From: a virus
IMG/VR virus record: IMGVR_UViG_3300009108_000002
Coordinates: 62,001 to 126,000 of that record
DNA: 64,000 nt
Direction: 5' to 3' (one strand)
Each line of letters starts with the position of its first letter. Position 1 is the first letter of the stretch. Below are positions 36,941 to 46,477 of this stretch, piece after piece. The position numbers and the translations under genes were made by a program. The notes beneath the pieces were generated by a model, which was not told the DNA's origin, made no database searches, and was given only the letters and a program-made list of their open reading frames with translations.

Positions 36941-36985
36941 ATTTTATACTATTATAATAGTTAGTCCTATTAGGAGGGGCAAAGT

Positions 36986-38002
36986 ATGGCTTCCAATACT
37001 TCAGAACTTCTGCCCATCTTGAAGGCTTTGCGAGAGTATATCGTCAAAGAGTATGGAGTGAATTATCCACCCCATGTTCGTGGCGAAGATGCCTCTCAGA
37101 AAGCATTGCCGGATGATTGGGTGGACAAGTTAAATCCCCTTAGTGGTGGCGATACAGTAGGTCGGAATCAGATGGGTTCATCTGGTACCAATTCTACCAA
37201 AGCTGGTGCTCAGGGAACTGATCCATACCTCCATAAGAGCGATCTTGAAGCTATTTTGGCTGACTTCGCAAAACATATGGTTGATGGACAAGCAGTGCAA
37301 GCTGGTGGCCCACGGGCTGATGGCATGCATGGAGCCGGAGGATACTCGTATCCTGGCGATTCCAGTCGGATTCCAGAAGGTCTAGAAAAAGATCATCATG
37401 AGAATGGTGATGACGAAGACATAATGGAAGACGAAGTCGAAGATATCGAAGAAGATGTTGCCGACGATGAAGAAATGATGGACGAAGAAGACGAGGACAT
37501 GGAAAAGAATTACATGGCCCGCAGTGCCGATGGCATCAACGAACTTCTAAAGGACATCAAAGGTCTTCTAAGTTCTCGTGAGCAAGAAAAGCAACATTAT
37601 GCTTCAATGCAAGGCGAGATTTCTGAACTCAAAAAGTCCGTTGCTAAAGATGTCAAAGATGGCATACGCAAAGGCTTGAAGAGCTTCAATCTTAATCCTT
37701 CTCACGGTGATATGGCTACTCGCACTCCCATTTATGGTGAAGAGCAGCAAGCTGAAGCCGTTTCTACACAAATGATGCCAGACCAGCGCATCGGTGTAGA
37801 AGGTGAGTCTTTCCAAAAGTCTGATGAAGAGCAAGTTGCTGAACAATTCGTTGACGGCATCGAACAAATCGTCAAACAGACGGATGCTAATGACCTCCGA
37901 GGGCATTTCAAACTGGTAAACGGGATGCGTAATCAGTCTGGTGAGCTTACTCCTCAGACCTTGTATTACTATCCACGACCTTCAAATGGGAGGTCTAGCT
38001 AA
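36986..38002 (+). CDS. Scaffold-like capsid assembly protein
   Basis: 338 aa. Position between protease and capsid genes, a highly acidic Asp/Glu middle (about residues 135-175, EDEVEDIEEDVADDEEM), and a coiled-coil region (LLKDIKGLLSSREQEKQHYA) fit a scaffolding protein. AGGAGGGG ribosome site. Its TAA overlaps the capsid ATG. Codon use shifts to more C-ending codons as in the capsid gene, a sign of high expression. Confidence 0.65.
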   Translation: MASNTSELLPILKALREYIVKEYGVNYPPHVRGEDASQKALPDDWVDKLNPLSGGDTVGRNQMGSSGTNSTKAGAQGTDPYLHKSDLEAILADFAKHMVDGQAVQAGGPRADGMHGAGGYSYPGDSSRIPEGLEKDHHENGDDEDIMEDEVEDIEEDVADDEEMMDEEDEDMEKNYMARSADGINELLKDIKGLLSSREQEKQHYASMQGEISELKKSVAKDVKDGIRKGLKSFNLNPSHGDMATRTPIYGEEQQAEAVSTQMMPDQRIGVEGESFQKSDEEQVAEQFVDGIEQIVKQTDANDLRGHFKLVNGMRNQSGELTPQTLYYYPRPSNGRSS

Positions 38003-39306
38003 TGGCTGATCTAAGCATAGCGCAGTATATATCTTCTGCGGAGCGAAATCTGCGTAGCTCACTGATGCCACCTGGTTACTTTGCTAAGCAAACGTACCTT
38101 CAGGTATCAGATGTGTTCACTGCAACTTACGGACGTAAAGTCTGGGACGCATTGAACAACCAGACACGATTTTGGAACATTCTTCGGAAAGTACAATGGG
38201 GACCCACCACTGGTTGGCGTTTGCGGTCAGATAGGGGCGATAGCCGTTCCCGTCCCGTAACTGAAACTGGTGCGCTTCCCACTGTCGATGTCAGCAATTA
38301 CGTCAACGTGGACTCTGCTCCTCGTATCGTAGCTACTGACTTCGGTGTCTCACTCAAGTCCCAGATCATGAGCGGTCTGGAAGGTGGTATGGGGGACAAC
38401 CTGGCAGTTGAGCAAGAAGCTGCTGCTAGGGACCACATAAAAGAGTTGAACCAGGAACTCCTGCTTCGCTCGATGACCATCGCCTCGACTGCTGGTGCCT
38501 CTGGTACTGGTGAAATAATCTCCGCTGGTAACACTCTCCGTGTTGGTGACACTTTCGGTGGAACCACCATCGGTGATACTGCTCTTACTTATAGCGGTCT
38601 TGACGCTCAGAGTGACGCTACTTGGACAGGTGGCGGAAACTTGACTGACGGTGAGATTGTTTATGTAAAGAGCCGTGCTGGCTTCACTTCTCTTGACGAC
38701 ATCGTCGAACAAGATGCTCGTGTCGTAGCTGGCGTGACTGTTACTAACGGCGTAGACGTATATAACCAAACTACTCGTGCTGCTGGAGCGCACAATGCTG
38801 CTGCTACCGTTCTTGGTAATAGTGGTACTGGGCGTAACCTCACGTTGGCCCTGCTAGACCAGGCCATTCGTGAAGTTCGTGTAAACGGTGCTGACCCTGA
38901 CGTAATTCTGATGGGTTATGACCAGTTTGACCGTCTATCTTCCCTGTTGCAAGCTCAGCAACGTTATCTGGACTGGGGCGAATTTGTTGTCAAAGTCGGC
39001 GACGAATCCACTCTTCCAGGTTCCCACGCTGGCTTCCAGGTGGCTACTTATAGGGGTATCCCAGTCATTGTCGATCCTGATGTTCAGGGTTCGTTCACGG
39101 CTGCAGATGCTAACCTTGGTAGCAATGTCTATGTCATGGATACACGGTACTTGGAACTCGCTATTGCTGCTCCTACGCAGTATATCGACAACCGAGACTT
39201 CTTCCAGGCAAACGCATTCGTCCTTCGTGGATTGTTCTACACCATCGGTGAACTACGATCCTTGCGTTTGGACGCACACGCCAAGATTACTGACCTGAAC
39301 GCCTAA
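38002..39306 (+). CDS. Major capsid protein (HK97 fold)
   Basis: 434 aa. N-terminal helix (IAQYISSAERNLRSSL), E-loop-like RSDRGDSRSRPVTETGALP, spine-helix region and C-terminal P/A-domain segment PDVILMGYDQFDRLS ... YRGIPVIVDPDV ... VYVMDTRYLELA fit HK97-type capsid proteins. An extra Gly/Thr-rich insertion at about residues 165-270 may be a surface domain. Codons are strongly biased, consistent with the most abundant virion protein. Confidence 0.85.
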   Translation: MADLSIAQYISSAERNLRSSLMPPGYFAKQTYLQVSDVFTATYGRKVWDALNNQTRFWNILRKVQWGPTTGWRLRSDRGDSRSRPVTETGALPTVDVSNYVNVDSAPRIVATDFGVSLKSQIMSGLEGGMGDNLAVEQEAAARDHIKELNQELLLRSMTIASTAGASGTGEIISAGNTLRVGDTFGGTTIGDTALTYSGLDAQSDATWTGGGNLTDGEIVYVKSRAGFTSLDDIVEQDARVVAGVTVTNGVDVYNQTTRAAGAHNAAATVLGNSGTGRNLTLALLDQAIREVRVNGADPDVILMGYDQFDRLSSLLQAQQRYLDWGEFVVKVGDESTLPGSHAGFQVATYRGIPVIVDPDVQGSFTAADANLGSNVYVMDTRYLELAIAAPTQYIDNRDFFQANAFVLRGLFYTIGELRSLRLDAHAKITDLNA

Positions 39307-39331
39307 TTTAGTCCTTCAGTCGGTACATAAT

Positions 39332-39368
39332 ATAGGGAAGTTAGTCTTGTACTGACTTCCCTATTTAT
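39332..39368 (+). terminator. Terminator after the capsid gene
   Basis: 14-bp stem ATAGGGAAGTTAGT/ACTGACTTCCCTAT (one G-U pair), then TTTAT. Confidence 0.75.
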
Positions 39369-39449
39369 CTATAAACACATTCTGATGCTGGAAGTAAGAG
39401 GGAAACCTCTGAGGGCGGGATTGGTGGTATCCAGTAAGGGAGTATTAAC

Positions 39450-39803
39450 ATGGCACTAACTATTACGGAAATTCACCGTTCAGTTTTCGGTAACAAGAGA
39501 ATTGTTACTGCAGACATTGATATGGATTCCAGTTATCCCACTGCTGGTGAGTCTTTGACTCCTGCGGATATGGGATTGATTGGGTTTGACATAGTCTTGC
39601 TAACTCCTCAGTCAATCAGTAATACTTCTGATGAGGATGCAGCTGCAGACTTAGGACACAGTCCTACGTTTGATTACACTAATAATAAACTGATAATGAC
39701 CTATTCTGACCTTAACGCTTCGGCTGACGGTCCGAGTATTCAGGTTGCTAACGCTGTTGACCTGACTGGTGTTCGTATCAGGGCATTGATAGTCGGCTTT
39801 TAA
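39450..39803 (+). CDS. Small virion protein, possible capsid decoration
   Basis: 117 aa. MALTITEIHRSVFGNKRIVT, beta-rich, ending RIRALIVGF; resembles small virion prote­ins coded just after capsid genes. GGGAG ribosome site and its own flanking terminators indicate separate dosage control. Confidence 0.6.
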   Translation: MALTITEIHRSVFGNKRIVTADIDMDSSYPTAGESLTPADMGLIGFDIVLLTPQSISNTSDEDAAADLGHSPTFDYTNNKLIMTYSDLNASADGPSIQVANAVDLTGVRIRALIVGF

Positions 39804-39877
39804 TAGTTTAAAATTTAAACGGTAGTACGAGTCAGCTCGACTGTTGTTCAAAATTTAGAATTTATTCTGTAATTGAG

Positions 39878-39907
39878 AAGGGTAGTCGAGTTTGACTACC
39901 CTTTTTT
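39878..39907 (+). terminator. Strong intrinsic terminator
   Basis: AAGGGTAGTC/GACTACCCTT with a T6 tail. Confidence 0.9.
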
Positions 39908-39921
39908 CATGGAGTAATTCT

Positions 39922-40173
39922 ATGAAGAAAGACGTACAGCGGGGTCTTATGAGTCCGATTTTAAATGGTATAGGCGACATACTTAAGCGAATTAGACCTA
40001 ACATAATGTTAGGGATGATTATCATTGCGGTGTTGGGGTTAGGGGTATCTTGGATTGGTTGGCAAATGGAAATGGAAGGTATTATCAGCGCAGCTGGTGT
40101 TGGTAGTATCGTTGCTATCTCCAATTTGGCAGGCAAAATTTTAGAGACTGAGCGTGGTTCAGGAGAGAGGTAA
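39922..40173 (+). CDS. Two-helix membrane protein, holin candidate
   Basis: 83 aa from the ATG after GGAG (MKKDVQRGLMSPIL). Hydrophobic segments at about 27-46 (MLGMIIIAVLGLGVSWIGW) and 50-70 (GIISAAGVGSIVAISNLAG). Size and topology suit a holin, but no endolysin is next to it. Confidence 0.5.
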   Translation: MKKDVQRGLMSPILNGIGDILKRIRPNIMLGMIIIAVLGLGVSWIGWQMEMEGIISAAGVGSIVAISNLAGKILETERGSGER

Positions 40174-40176
40174 GGA

Positions 40177-40359
40177 ATGTTTGAAATATTTACAGCAATT
40201 AAATTAGGTAAGGCTGTTCTTAAAAGACTTAAGAATGTGGAAAATCGAGATGAATTATTAAATTCTATTATTGCTGCGATGGGCGATGGGCAGATTAAAC
40301 CTACCGAATGGGCAAGAATTGGAAAGCAATTGGGCGTATTTGACAAGTTGGAGGACTAA
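40177..40359 (+). CDS. Small helical protein
   Basis: 60 aa (MFEIFTAIKLGKAVLKRLKN), with GQIKPTEWARIGKQLGVF typical of small proteins coded beside phage holins. AGAGG ribosome site. Three bases after the upstream stop. Confidence 0.6.
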   Translation: MFEIFTAIKLGKAVLKRLKNVENRDELLNSIIAAMGDGQIKPTEWARIGKQLGVFDKLED

Positions 40360-40361
40360 GA

Positions 40362-40580
40362 GTGAATTTACTAAGTAAATTAGCTACTTGGTTCATGATT
40401 CGGGTCAAACGAGAGAAATTAGGGCAATATGATTTTGGCGTAGTTCAATTCGGCGACCATGAGTTGCCGATAGTTGGATATCGACATCAGCATATTGGGC
40501 AGCCTAAATTGTTCTATGTTGATTCTTTAACTTTGGCTAGGCTATCAGGACAAGATAATGACAACAATAGCGTCACTTAG
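40362..40580 (+). CDS. Hypothetical protein
   Basis: 72 aa, GTG start after GGAGGACTAAGA. LATWFMIRVKREKLGQYDF and VGYRHQHIGQPKLFYVD. Overlaps the next gene by 23 bases. No family recognised. Confidence 0.6.
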   Translation: MNLLSKLATWFMIRVKREKLGQYDFGVVQFGDHELPIVGYRHQHIGQPKLFYVDSLTLARLSGQDNDNNSVT

Positions 40581-40890
40581 GTCCCAGATTGAATTAGAAC
40601 AACCGTTGCCTCAGTTTAGAGGATTTACGTTTACTACTTCTGATGCTAATGCTGCTACGGTATTAACAGTATCCAGCTTAATGGAAGAAGCTAATCGTAT
40701 TACGTTTGTTGTAGAATTTGGGGATATGTATATTAATTTTGGTGGAACAGCTACTAGTGATGGTTCTTCTATGTTAGTTCCTGCAGGTACTGGTTACACC
40801 GAAGAAAATATTAAAATTACTGGAATTATCTCTGTTATGAGAGCGGGTACTACGAATAGTCGTATTCGTGGGTCTATTTGGGGCAGGTAG
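40558..40890 (+). CDS. Beta-rich virion protein, tandem copy 1
   Basis: 110 aa. Shares ATVLTVSSLMEEANRITFVV, the GGTATSDGSSMLVPAGTGYT block and a final IRGSIWGR with the gene that follows. Probably an adhesin or fibre-associated subunit that arose by tandem duplication. Confidence 0.65.
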   Translation: MTTIASLRSQIELEQPLPQFRGFTFTTSDANAATVLTVSSLMEEANRITFVVEFGDMYINFGGTATSDGSSMLVPAGTGYTEENIKITGIISVMRAGTTNSRIRGSIWGR

Positions 40891-41213
40891 TGGCTAAATT
40901 ACGACAAACAATTGAATTAGTTCAACCGTATACTAAATTTAAACCTTTTACATTAACGACTAATAGTGCTGATGCCTCTACTATATTAACAGTGTCTGAT
41001 TATATGGAAGAAGCAAATCGCATTACTCTTGTGGTTGACCGTGATGACTTATATGTCAATCTAGGTGGCGATGCGACTGCTGATGGTAGTTCTATGTTAA
41101 TGCCTGCTGGAACTGGTTATACAGAAACAGGTATTTCTTTTAGTGGATCTATTTCTGTTATTCGGGCCAATCAAGCTAATGGACGAATAATTGGGGCAAT
41201 CTGGGGACGTTAG
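40890..41213 (+). CDS. Beta-rich virion protein, tandem copy 2
   Basis: 107 aa from a GTG sharing its G with the upstream TAG. Paralogue of copy 1 through STILTVSDYMEEANRITLVV and GGDATADGSSMLMPAGTGYT, ending GRIIGAIWGR. Confidence 0.65.
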   Translation: MAKLRQTIELVQPYTKFKPFTLTTNSADASTILTVSDYMEEANRITLVVDRDDLYVNLGGDATADGSSMLMPAGTGYTETGISFSGSISVIRANQANGRIIGAIWGR

Positions 41214-41236
41214 CCCTGTAATTTAGGAGAATACTA

Positions 41237-42196
41237 ATGCCAATTGACCGAGGATTTGAGTACAGGTTTTCAGAGCATGAATTTCGAACAGTTCGTGAGT
41301 CCGTAGGTACTCTTTCTAAGTTTATTCCTATTAATAAGACATTAGCTTCTGCTAATACGGCAGAAGATTTGATTAGTTTAGAGAATAATACTCCTCCTGC
41401 TATGAATTTAATTACAAATCCTAGCATGGAAATAGGAACTCCTCCTACTGGGTGGACAGCGAGTGGTTCAACGATGACCCGTCAGACTACTACACCTCGT
41501 ACTGGTACCTATAGTATGAGATGTGTGACTGCTGACGCTGCTGCTAACGAGGGCGCATACTATAGTGTTACAGGCTTACCACGTGGATGGTATTCATGTT
41601 CCGCTTATGTGCGTCATAGTGGCGGAGGAACAGTGATTGGACGAGCTACTAGTGACGGTGGCACTACTTTTGTTAATGGTCCGCAAGTCACTATGGGTAA
41701 TAACTGGAATGGTAGAGTTACTGTCAATCATCAAGTTACAACAGATAATGCTACTTTAGATTTTTATGTTGTTACTGATTCTCAACAAGATATTACATTC
41801 TTGGTAGACGATGCTCAGGTTGAACCTGCCTGGGCGTATGTAATGGGTATGGCAGGAACAAATGATCCTAACCCTCCCACATCTCAGGTTACTACGTTTG
41901 TAGATCCTCTTATTGAGCGATTTTCTCGTTGGATAGGAACGGAAGATGCGTCAGTATCGATTCGTGAACCTGGTATGTCGGAAATTCATGATATTTATTT
42001 GTATTCGTTAACTAACGATGCAGTAATTGACTTTAATAGAACGGCTACGAATACAGGCGATGCTGTTGGTTTTGTGTTAAAAGCTGGCGTAGCTAACGCT
42101 ATTAATTTACGACATATAGTGAAACATAGTATTAGTTTTAGAAATAATACAAATGGTGAAACCTGTAACATAATAGGTTACGTCCGAGGAATCTAG
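41237..42196 (+). CDS. Virion protein with carbohydrate-binding-like domain
   Basis: 319 aa. Residues 57-205 (NLITNPSMEIGTPPTGWTAS, then TYSMRCV and FYVVTDSQQDITFLVDDAQV) match the CBM_4_9-type jelly roll used to bind glycans. The remaining C-terminal part is a separate beta domain. AGGAG ribosome site. Likely receptor or capsule contact. Confidence 0.65.
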   Translation: MPIDRGFEYRFSEHEFRTVRESVGTLSKFIPINKTLASANTAEDLISLENNTPPAMNLITNPSMEIGTPPTGWTASGSTMTRQTTTPRTGTYSMRCVTADAAANEGAYYSVTGLPRGWYSCSAYVRHSGGGTVIGRATSDGGTTFVNGPQVTMGNNWNGRVTVNHQVTTDNATLDFYVVTDSQQDITFLVDDAQVEPAWAYVMGMAGTNDPNPPTSQVTTFVDPLIERFSRWIGTEDASVSIREPGMSEIHDIYLYSLTNDAVIDFNRTATNTGDAVGFVLKAGVANAINLRHIVKHSISFRNNTNGETCNIIGYVRGI

Positions 42197-42234
42197 TCCT
42201 AGAATTAATTTTAGGTAGGGTATAAAATATAGAT

Positions 42235-42930
42235 ATGGGTTTTTTCAACGTTTATACAACGTCTAATTCGTATCTGTCAGATTATTTCCAATATTTAACG
42301 GAACAATGGGCTTCTTCTGATAATACGTTTACAGGTGCGTGGAATAGAGACACTGGATCTAATTCTACTATTGAGCGTGTAACTAGCGACGCTGATATGC
42401 CTAAAGTGGCATTGACGGTTCCAGCTAGTGATACTGCTCGTTTACGTACTTTATTTCAATTTAGAGTTACTCCTAGTAAGTTCTCCTATCAGAATAATAC
42501 ATCTATGATTCGTGGTGTGTTTGCGGAATGGGAGGCGAAGTTCGCTAACGTTGCTAATATCAATAATTCAACGTTTTTTATGGGATTTAGTGACTCTACT
42601 TCGGGACTACGTACTACCAATGATCTTATTGGTTTTGGATTGTCCAGTGATGCTATTCAGACAGTTACTGATAGTGCTGGAACTGAAACAGTTAACTTAC
42701 CTTCGTCTATTACATTAACTGATAGAAATCTATTTAAGATTTCTATTACTGAGAATCAAGTAGAATTTTGGATTAATGGTAATCAGGTAGCTACGCATAC
42801 TACTAATTTGCCTGATATCCAGCCGTATTTCATGATTTATAACGCATCAGAAGCCGGGGGAGCATCTACAGTAGATTTAGGATTCTGTAGAGTCTTCTAC
42901 CGAGGCTTTGACGATGCCCGTTCATTCTAA
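42235..42930 (+). CDS. Concanavalin-like lectin/glucanase-fold protein
   Basis: 231 aa. FAEWEAKFANVANINNSTFF with MGFSD, NLFKISITENQVEFWINGNQ and GFCRVFYRG follow the strand pattern of laminin-G/concanavalin jelly rolls. Probable adhesin. Weak ribosome site. Confidence 0.6.
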   Translation: MGFFNVYTTSNSYLSDYFQYLTEQWASSDNTFTGAWNRDTGSNSTIERVTSDADMPKVALTVPASDTARLRTLFQFRVTPSKFSYQNNTSMIRGVFAEWEAKFANVANINNSTFFMGFSDSTSGLRTTNDLIGFGLSSDAIQTVTDSAGTETVNLPSSITLTDRNLFKISITENQVEFWINGNQVATHTTNLPDIQPYFMIYNASEAGGASTVDLGFCRVFYRGFDDARSF

Positions 42931-42944
42931 TAAGGGGCTAATAA

Positions 42945-44276
42945 ATGCCATCAGAACTTCGACAAATATATCCCTTACGGGTATTTTCCTTTGCTGATAG
43001 TGAGCCATCATTAACTGCTACGGCTAACTCAACTGGTGCAGCTTTATCGGTACAAAATGCTAATGATGCTGCATCTAATCAAGTAGCTATTTTTAAGGGA
43101 GCTAATCGAGGCACCGCTGCGGATGGGGATAATGGTTATATAACGTATACATTAGAAGATTCAGGCGGTTCACAATCTGAATTTGCTCGTATGACTTGGA
43201 CGGCGAATGATGTTACTTCTAATACTAAAGATTCTAAAGTAGTTTGGGCGGTTCAAACAGGTAATACTCTAACTGACGTATGGGAAATTAGTTCTTCTTC
43301 TGCAGGTAATGTAACCACTAGTTTTTCTAGTGGAGATATTGTTCTACCTGACAATGTTTCTATCCAGTTAGGAAATAGTGGAGCCGATACAGATTTATCG
43401 TCTGATGGAACTGATATAAAATGGATAGTTCCAGGCACGGCTGATGTAATTCTAGGTCGTACAGGTGCTCCAAGTCCTGACACTCTTTTACATTTATGGG
43501 GTGCTACCGCTGGTTCTGTTGTTGCTGCAACTAATACCCTATTAACTTTAGAAGATAGTGGCACAGCTTTAATCTCCATCTTAGCTCCTACACAAGGTGG
43601 AATTCTATTTGGAGATGCTGCAGATAATAACGTTGGACAGATTACCTATACACATAATGACAATTCATTAGGAATTACTGTCGGGGCTACTAGTCAGTTA
43701 GTATGGACTGATGGAATTATGGCCTTTCAGAGAGCAATGACTTTATCTTCAACTGCAGCCTTCACTCTTAATGCTACAGGCATTAGCGGTACGGCGATTA
43801 AAGATGAAGATAATATGGCTTCCAATTCAGCTACACACTTAGCTTCACAACAAAGTATTAAAGCGTATGTAGATACAGTCGCTGCTGCTCAGGATACATT
43901 AGCTGAAATGGATGATGTGACCATCTCTTCTGCTGCTGATGATAACTTTTTACAGTATACAGGAAGTGCTTGGGTCAATCAGACTTATTTAGAATTTTCA
44001 AAAATATCTGCTCCATCTAATCCAGGTGGAGAACAAGGTCGGCTTTATCTGAAAGAGGTGAATGCTGCTAATAATGCTTTAGCAATTAAATTACAAAAAG
44101 CTTCAAACATAGTTGAAGTTGAACTCACTTCTCCGGGTGCGATTTGCGCTGAATGTGGGAGTGATGATGGAGCCAAGGACCCCACGTATGACTTCCAAAA
44201 AGGTGTCATGAGGGTGAATTTGTGGTGTGGTCATGAATACGAAATTGATTTACCTGAATGGCGGAGGGTTAGTTAA
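42945..44276 (+). CDS. Fibre protein with C-terminal zinc-ribbon domain
   Basis: 443 aa. Beta-rich repeats, then a C-terminal module (about residues 355-443) with LYLKEVNAANNALAIKLQK, ICAECGSDDGAKDP and RVNLWCGHEYEIDLP: CxxC plus CGH zinc ligands. The same module ends the next gene. GGGG ribosome site; its stop overlaps the next ATG. Confidence 0.65.
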   Translation: MPSELRQIYPLRVFSFADSEPSLTATANSTGAALSVQNANDAASNQVAIFKGANRGTAADGDNGYITYTLEDSGGSQSEFARMTWTANDVTSNTKDSKVVWAVQTGNTLTDVWEISSSSAGNVTTSFSSGDIVLPDNVSIQLGNSGADTDLSSDGTDIKWIVPGTADVILGRTGAPSPDTLLHLWGATAGSVVAATNTLLTLEDSGTALISILAPTQGGILFGDAADNNVGQITYTHNDNSLGITVGATSQLVWTDGIMAFQRAMTLSSTAAFTLNATGISGTAIKDEDNMASNSATHLASQQSIKAYVDTVAAAQDTLAEMDDVTISSAADDNFLQYTGSAWVNQTYLEFSKISAPSNPGGEQGRLYLKEVNAANNALAIKLQKASNIVEVELTSPGAICAECGSDDGAKDPTYDFQKGVMRVNLWCGHEYEIDLPEWRRVS

Positions 44277-46477
44277 TGGCTATCACGTATCTAGCTGGTA
44301 ATAATATTGCGGGATTAGCCAGTGATCGGGCTAGTTTAACAACAACCTATTTGTTGACCGGAACTACATTCCTTGAGACTGATACAGATGATATGTATCA
44401 GTGGGATGGGGATTCGTGGAATGTAATTGCTGGAGATACAATTGCTCAAACTCTTTCTAATAAAACATTAACTAGTCCTGTTCTAAATACACCTACGGTG
44501 GGTACATCTTTAAGTATGTTAGAAGATGCAACCATCATATTTGAAGGTGCTACAGACAATACTAATGAAACGATATTAACTGTTGTAGATCCAACAGGTG
44601 ATCGAACAATTTCAATACCTGATGCAACTGATACTTTAGTCGGTAAAGCCACTACTGATATATTAACCAATAAAACATTAACTAGTCCTGTTCTGACTAC
44701 CCCTCAGATTAATGACACTTCGGCTAATCATCAGTATGTTTTTGGAGTTAATGAACTAGCAGCTGATAGGACAGTAACATTACCGTTGCTTACGGGAAAT
44801 GACACGTTCACTTTTAATGCGTTTGCTGCCACATTAACGAATAAGACTATAGATTCTGATAGTAATACTATTACTAATATCGTAAATGCAGATATTAAGG
44901 CTTCTGCAGCGATAGTTGATACTAAATTAGCTACTATTACTACAGGAAATAAGGTTTCAGGATCAGCCGTTCAACTTGCAAGTACCTCTGCTATAGAAGA
45001 TTCTAGTGGTTTGAGGCTAAAATCTGCGGTTGCAGGTGATGGATTAGCTTTATCTTCCCAAGTTTTAGCTATAAATGTGGATGATAGTTCTATTGAAACC
45101 AATAGTGATGCTATCCGTGTAAAAGCTTCGGGCGTGACTAATGCAATGTTGGCGGGAAGTATAGCTAATGGTAAGCTTTCTGGTCCTTCAATAGCAGTTA
45201 CGGATGGGTCTACTGCTTCAAATATTGCTCCAGGTGGTACATTAACTTTCGCAGCTACAGCAAATGAAACTACTGTGGCTCAATCGGGTGGAACAGTTAC
45301 TGTTGGATTGCCTAATAACGTCACAGTAGGCGGTGTTCTAACTGTTACTGGTAATTTAATAGTAAATGGAACCACTACTACGGTAAATTCGACAGTAACA
45401 ACAGTTGATGATCCGGTACTTACCCTTGGCGGAGACTCTGCACCTGGCTCAGATGATGATAAAGATAGGGGAATTGAGTTCCGTTATCATACAGGATCGG
45501 CTGCAGCGGTTGGTTTCTTTGGTTATGATGACTCCGCAGGAGTATTTACAGGGTTTACCGGAGCGACTAATAGCTCTGAAGTGTTCTCTGGAACAGTAAT
45601 AAATGCCACATTTGGTGATATTGCTGGAACTTTGACTACAGCTGCTCAAGCTAACATCACATCTGTAGGAACTTTATCAGCTATTACAGTATCAGGAGCT
45701 ACAACTCTCAATGGTGACATTGATTTAGGTAACGCTACTAGTGACACAATCACTGCTACAGGTAGATTTGATAGTGATTTAGTCCCATCTAGTGATGGTG
45801 CTAGAGATTTAGGCACAGCTTCTTTAGAATGGCAAGATTTATTTATCGATGGTACTGCTAATATCGATACTCTGACTGCGGATGCTGGCACCGTAGGTGG
45901 CGCAGACATAGTTACAGTGTCAGCCACGCAAACATTGACTGCTAAAACTCTAACTGCTCCTAAATTTGCTGATGGAGGCTTCATTGCCGATGCAGCGGGA
46001 CTTCAAGTACTGATATTTGATTCGGTTTCTTCGGCAGTTAATGAACTTACGGTTGCAAATACAGCAGCTAATGGCAGTCCCAGTGTTTCAGCCACTGGGG
46101 ATGATACGAATATTGCGCTTACGTTAAAGAGTAAGGGAACTGATGGTGTAATTATTGGCAGTACTGCGGATAATGGGGCGTATTTAGAGTTTCAACAGAA
46201 AGCTGCTGCTGCCGATCCTAGTACTGAATATGCTCGTATGTACTTAAAGCAGGTTGATGCGAATAATAATGCTATGGCTGTGAAATTACAGAAGGGTGGA
46301 TCGATTCAAGAGGTCGAAATCACCTCTCCTAGAGCAGTGTGTGCTCAATGTGGGCGTAAAGACGGAGCGAAAGACCCATTATATGATTTTGAACGAGGAG
46401 TTATGGTCTTAGACCTTTGGTGTGGACATTCTTTTGAAGTACCTATGCAATGGAGTCCTGTAAATGGCAATAACTAG
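44276..46477 (+). CDS. Long tail-fibre protein with zinc-ribbon end
   Basis: 733 aa. The N-terminal module (YLLTGTTFLETDTDDMYQWD, TIAQTLSNKTLTSPVL) is shared with the next gene. The middle has the common fibre block LIVNGTTTTVNSTVTTVDDP and DKDRGIEFRYH known from aquatic phage fibres. The C-terminal zinc module holds VCAQCGRKDGAKDP and LDLWCGHSFEVP. Overlaps the next gene by 14 bases. Confidence 0.7.
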   Translation: MAITYLAGNNIAGLASDRASLTTTYLLTGTTFLETDTDDMYQWDGDSWNVIAGDTIAQTLSNKTLTSPVLNTPTVGTSLSMLEDATIIFEGATDNTNETILTVVDPTGDRTISIPDATDTLVGKATTDILTNKTLTSPVLTTPQINDTSANHQYVFGVNELAADRTVTLPLLTGNDTFTFNAFAATLTNKTIDSDSNTITNIVNADIKASAAIVDTKLATITTGNKVSGSAVQLASTSAIEDSSGLRLKSAVAGDGLALSSQVLAINVDDSSIETNSDAIRVKASGVTNAMLAGSIANGKLSGPSIAVTDGSTASNIAPGGTLTFAATANETTVAQSGGTVTVGLPNNVTVGGVLTVTGNLIVNGTTTTVNSTVTTVDDPVLTLGGDSAPGSDDDKDRGIEFRYHTGSAAAVGFFGYDDSAGVFTGFTGATNSSEVFSGTVINATFGDIAGTLTTAAQANITSVGTLSAITVSGATTLNGDIDLGNATSDTITATGRFDSDLVPSSDGARDLGTASLEWQDLFIDGTANIDTLTADAGTVGGADIVTVSATQTLTAKTLTAPKFADGGFIADAAGLQVLIFDSVSSAVNELTVANTAANGSPSVSATGDDTNIALTLKSKGTDGVIIGSTADNGAYLEFQQKAAAADPSTEYARMYLKQVDANNNAMAVKLQKGGSIQEVEITSPRAVCAQCGRKDGAKDPLYDFERGVMVLDLWCGHSFEVPMQWSPVNGNN

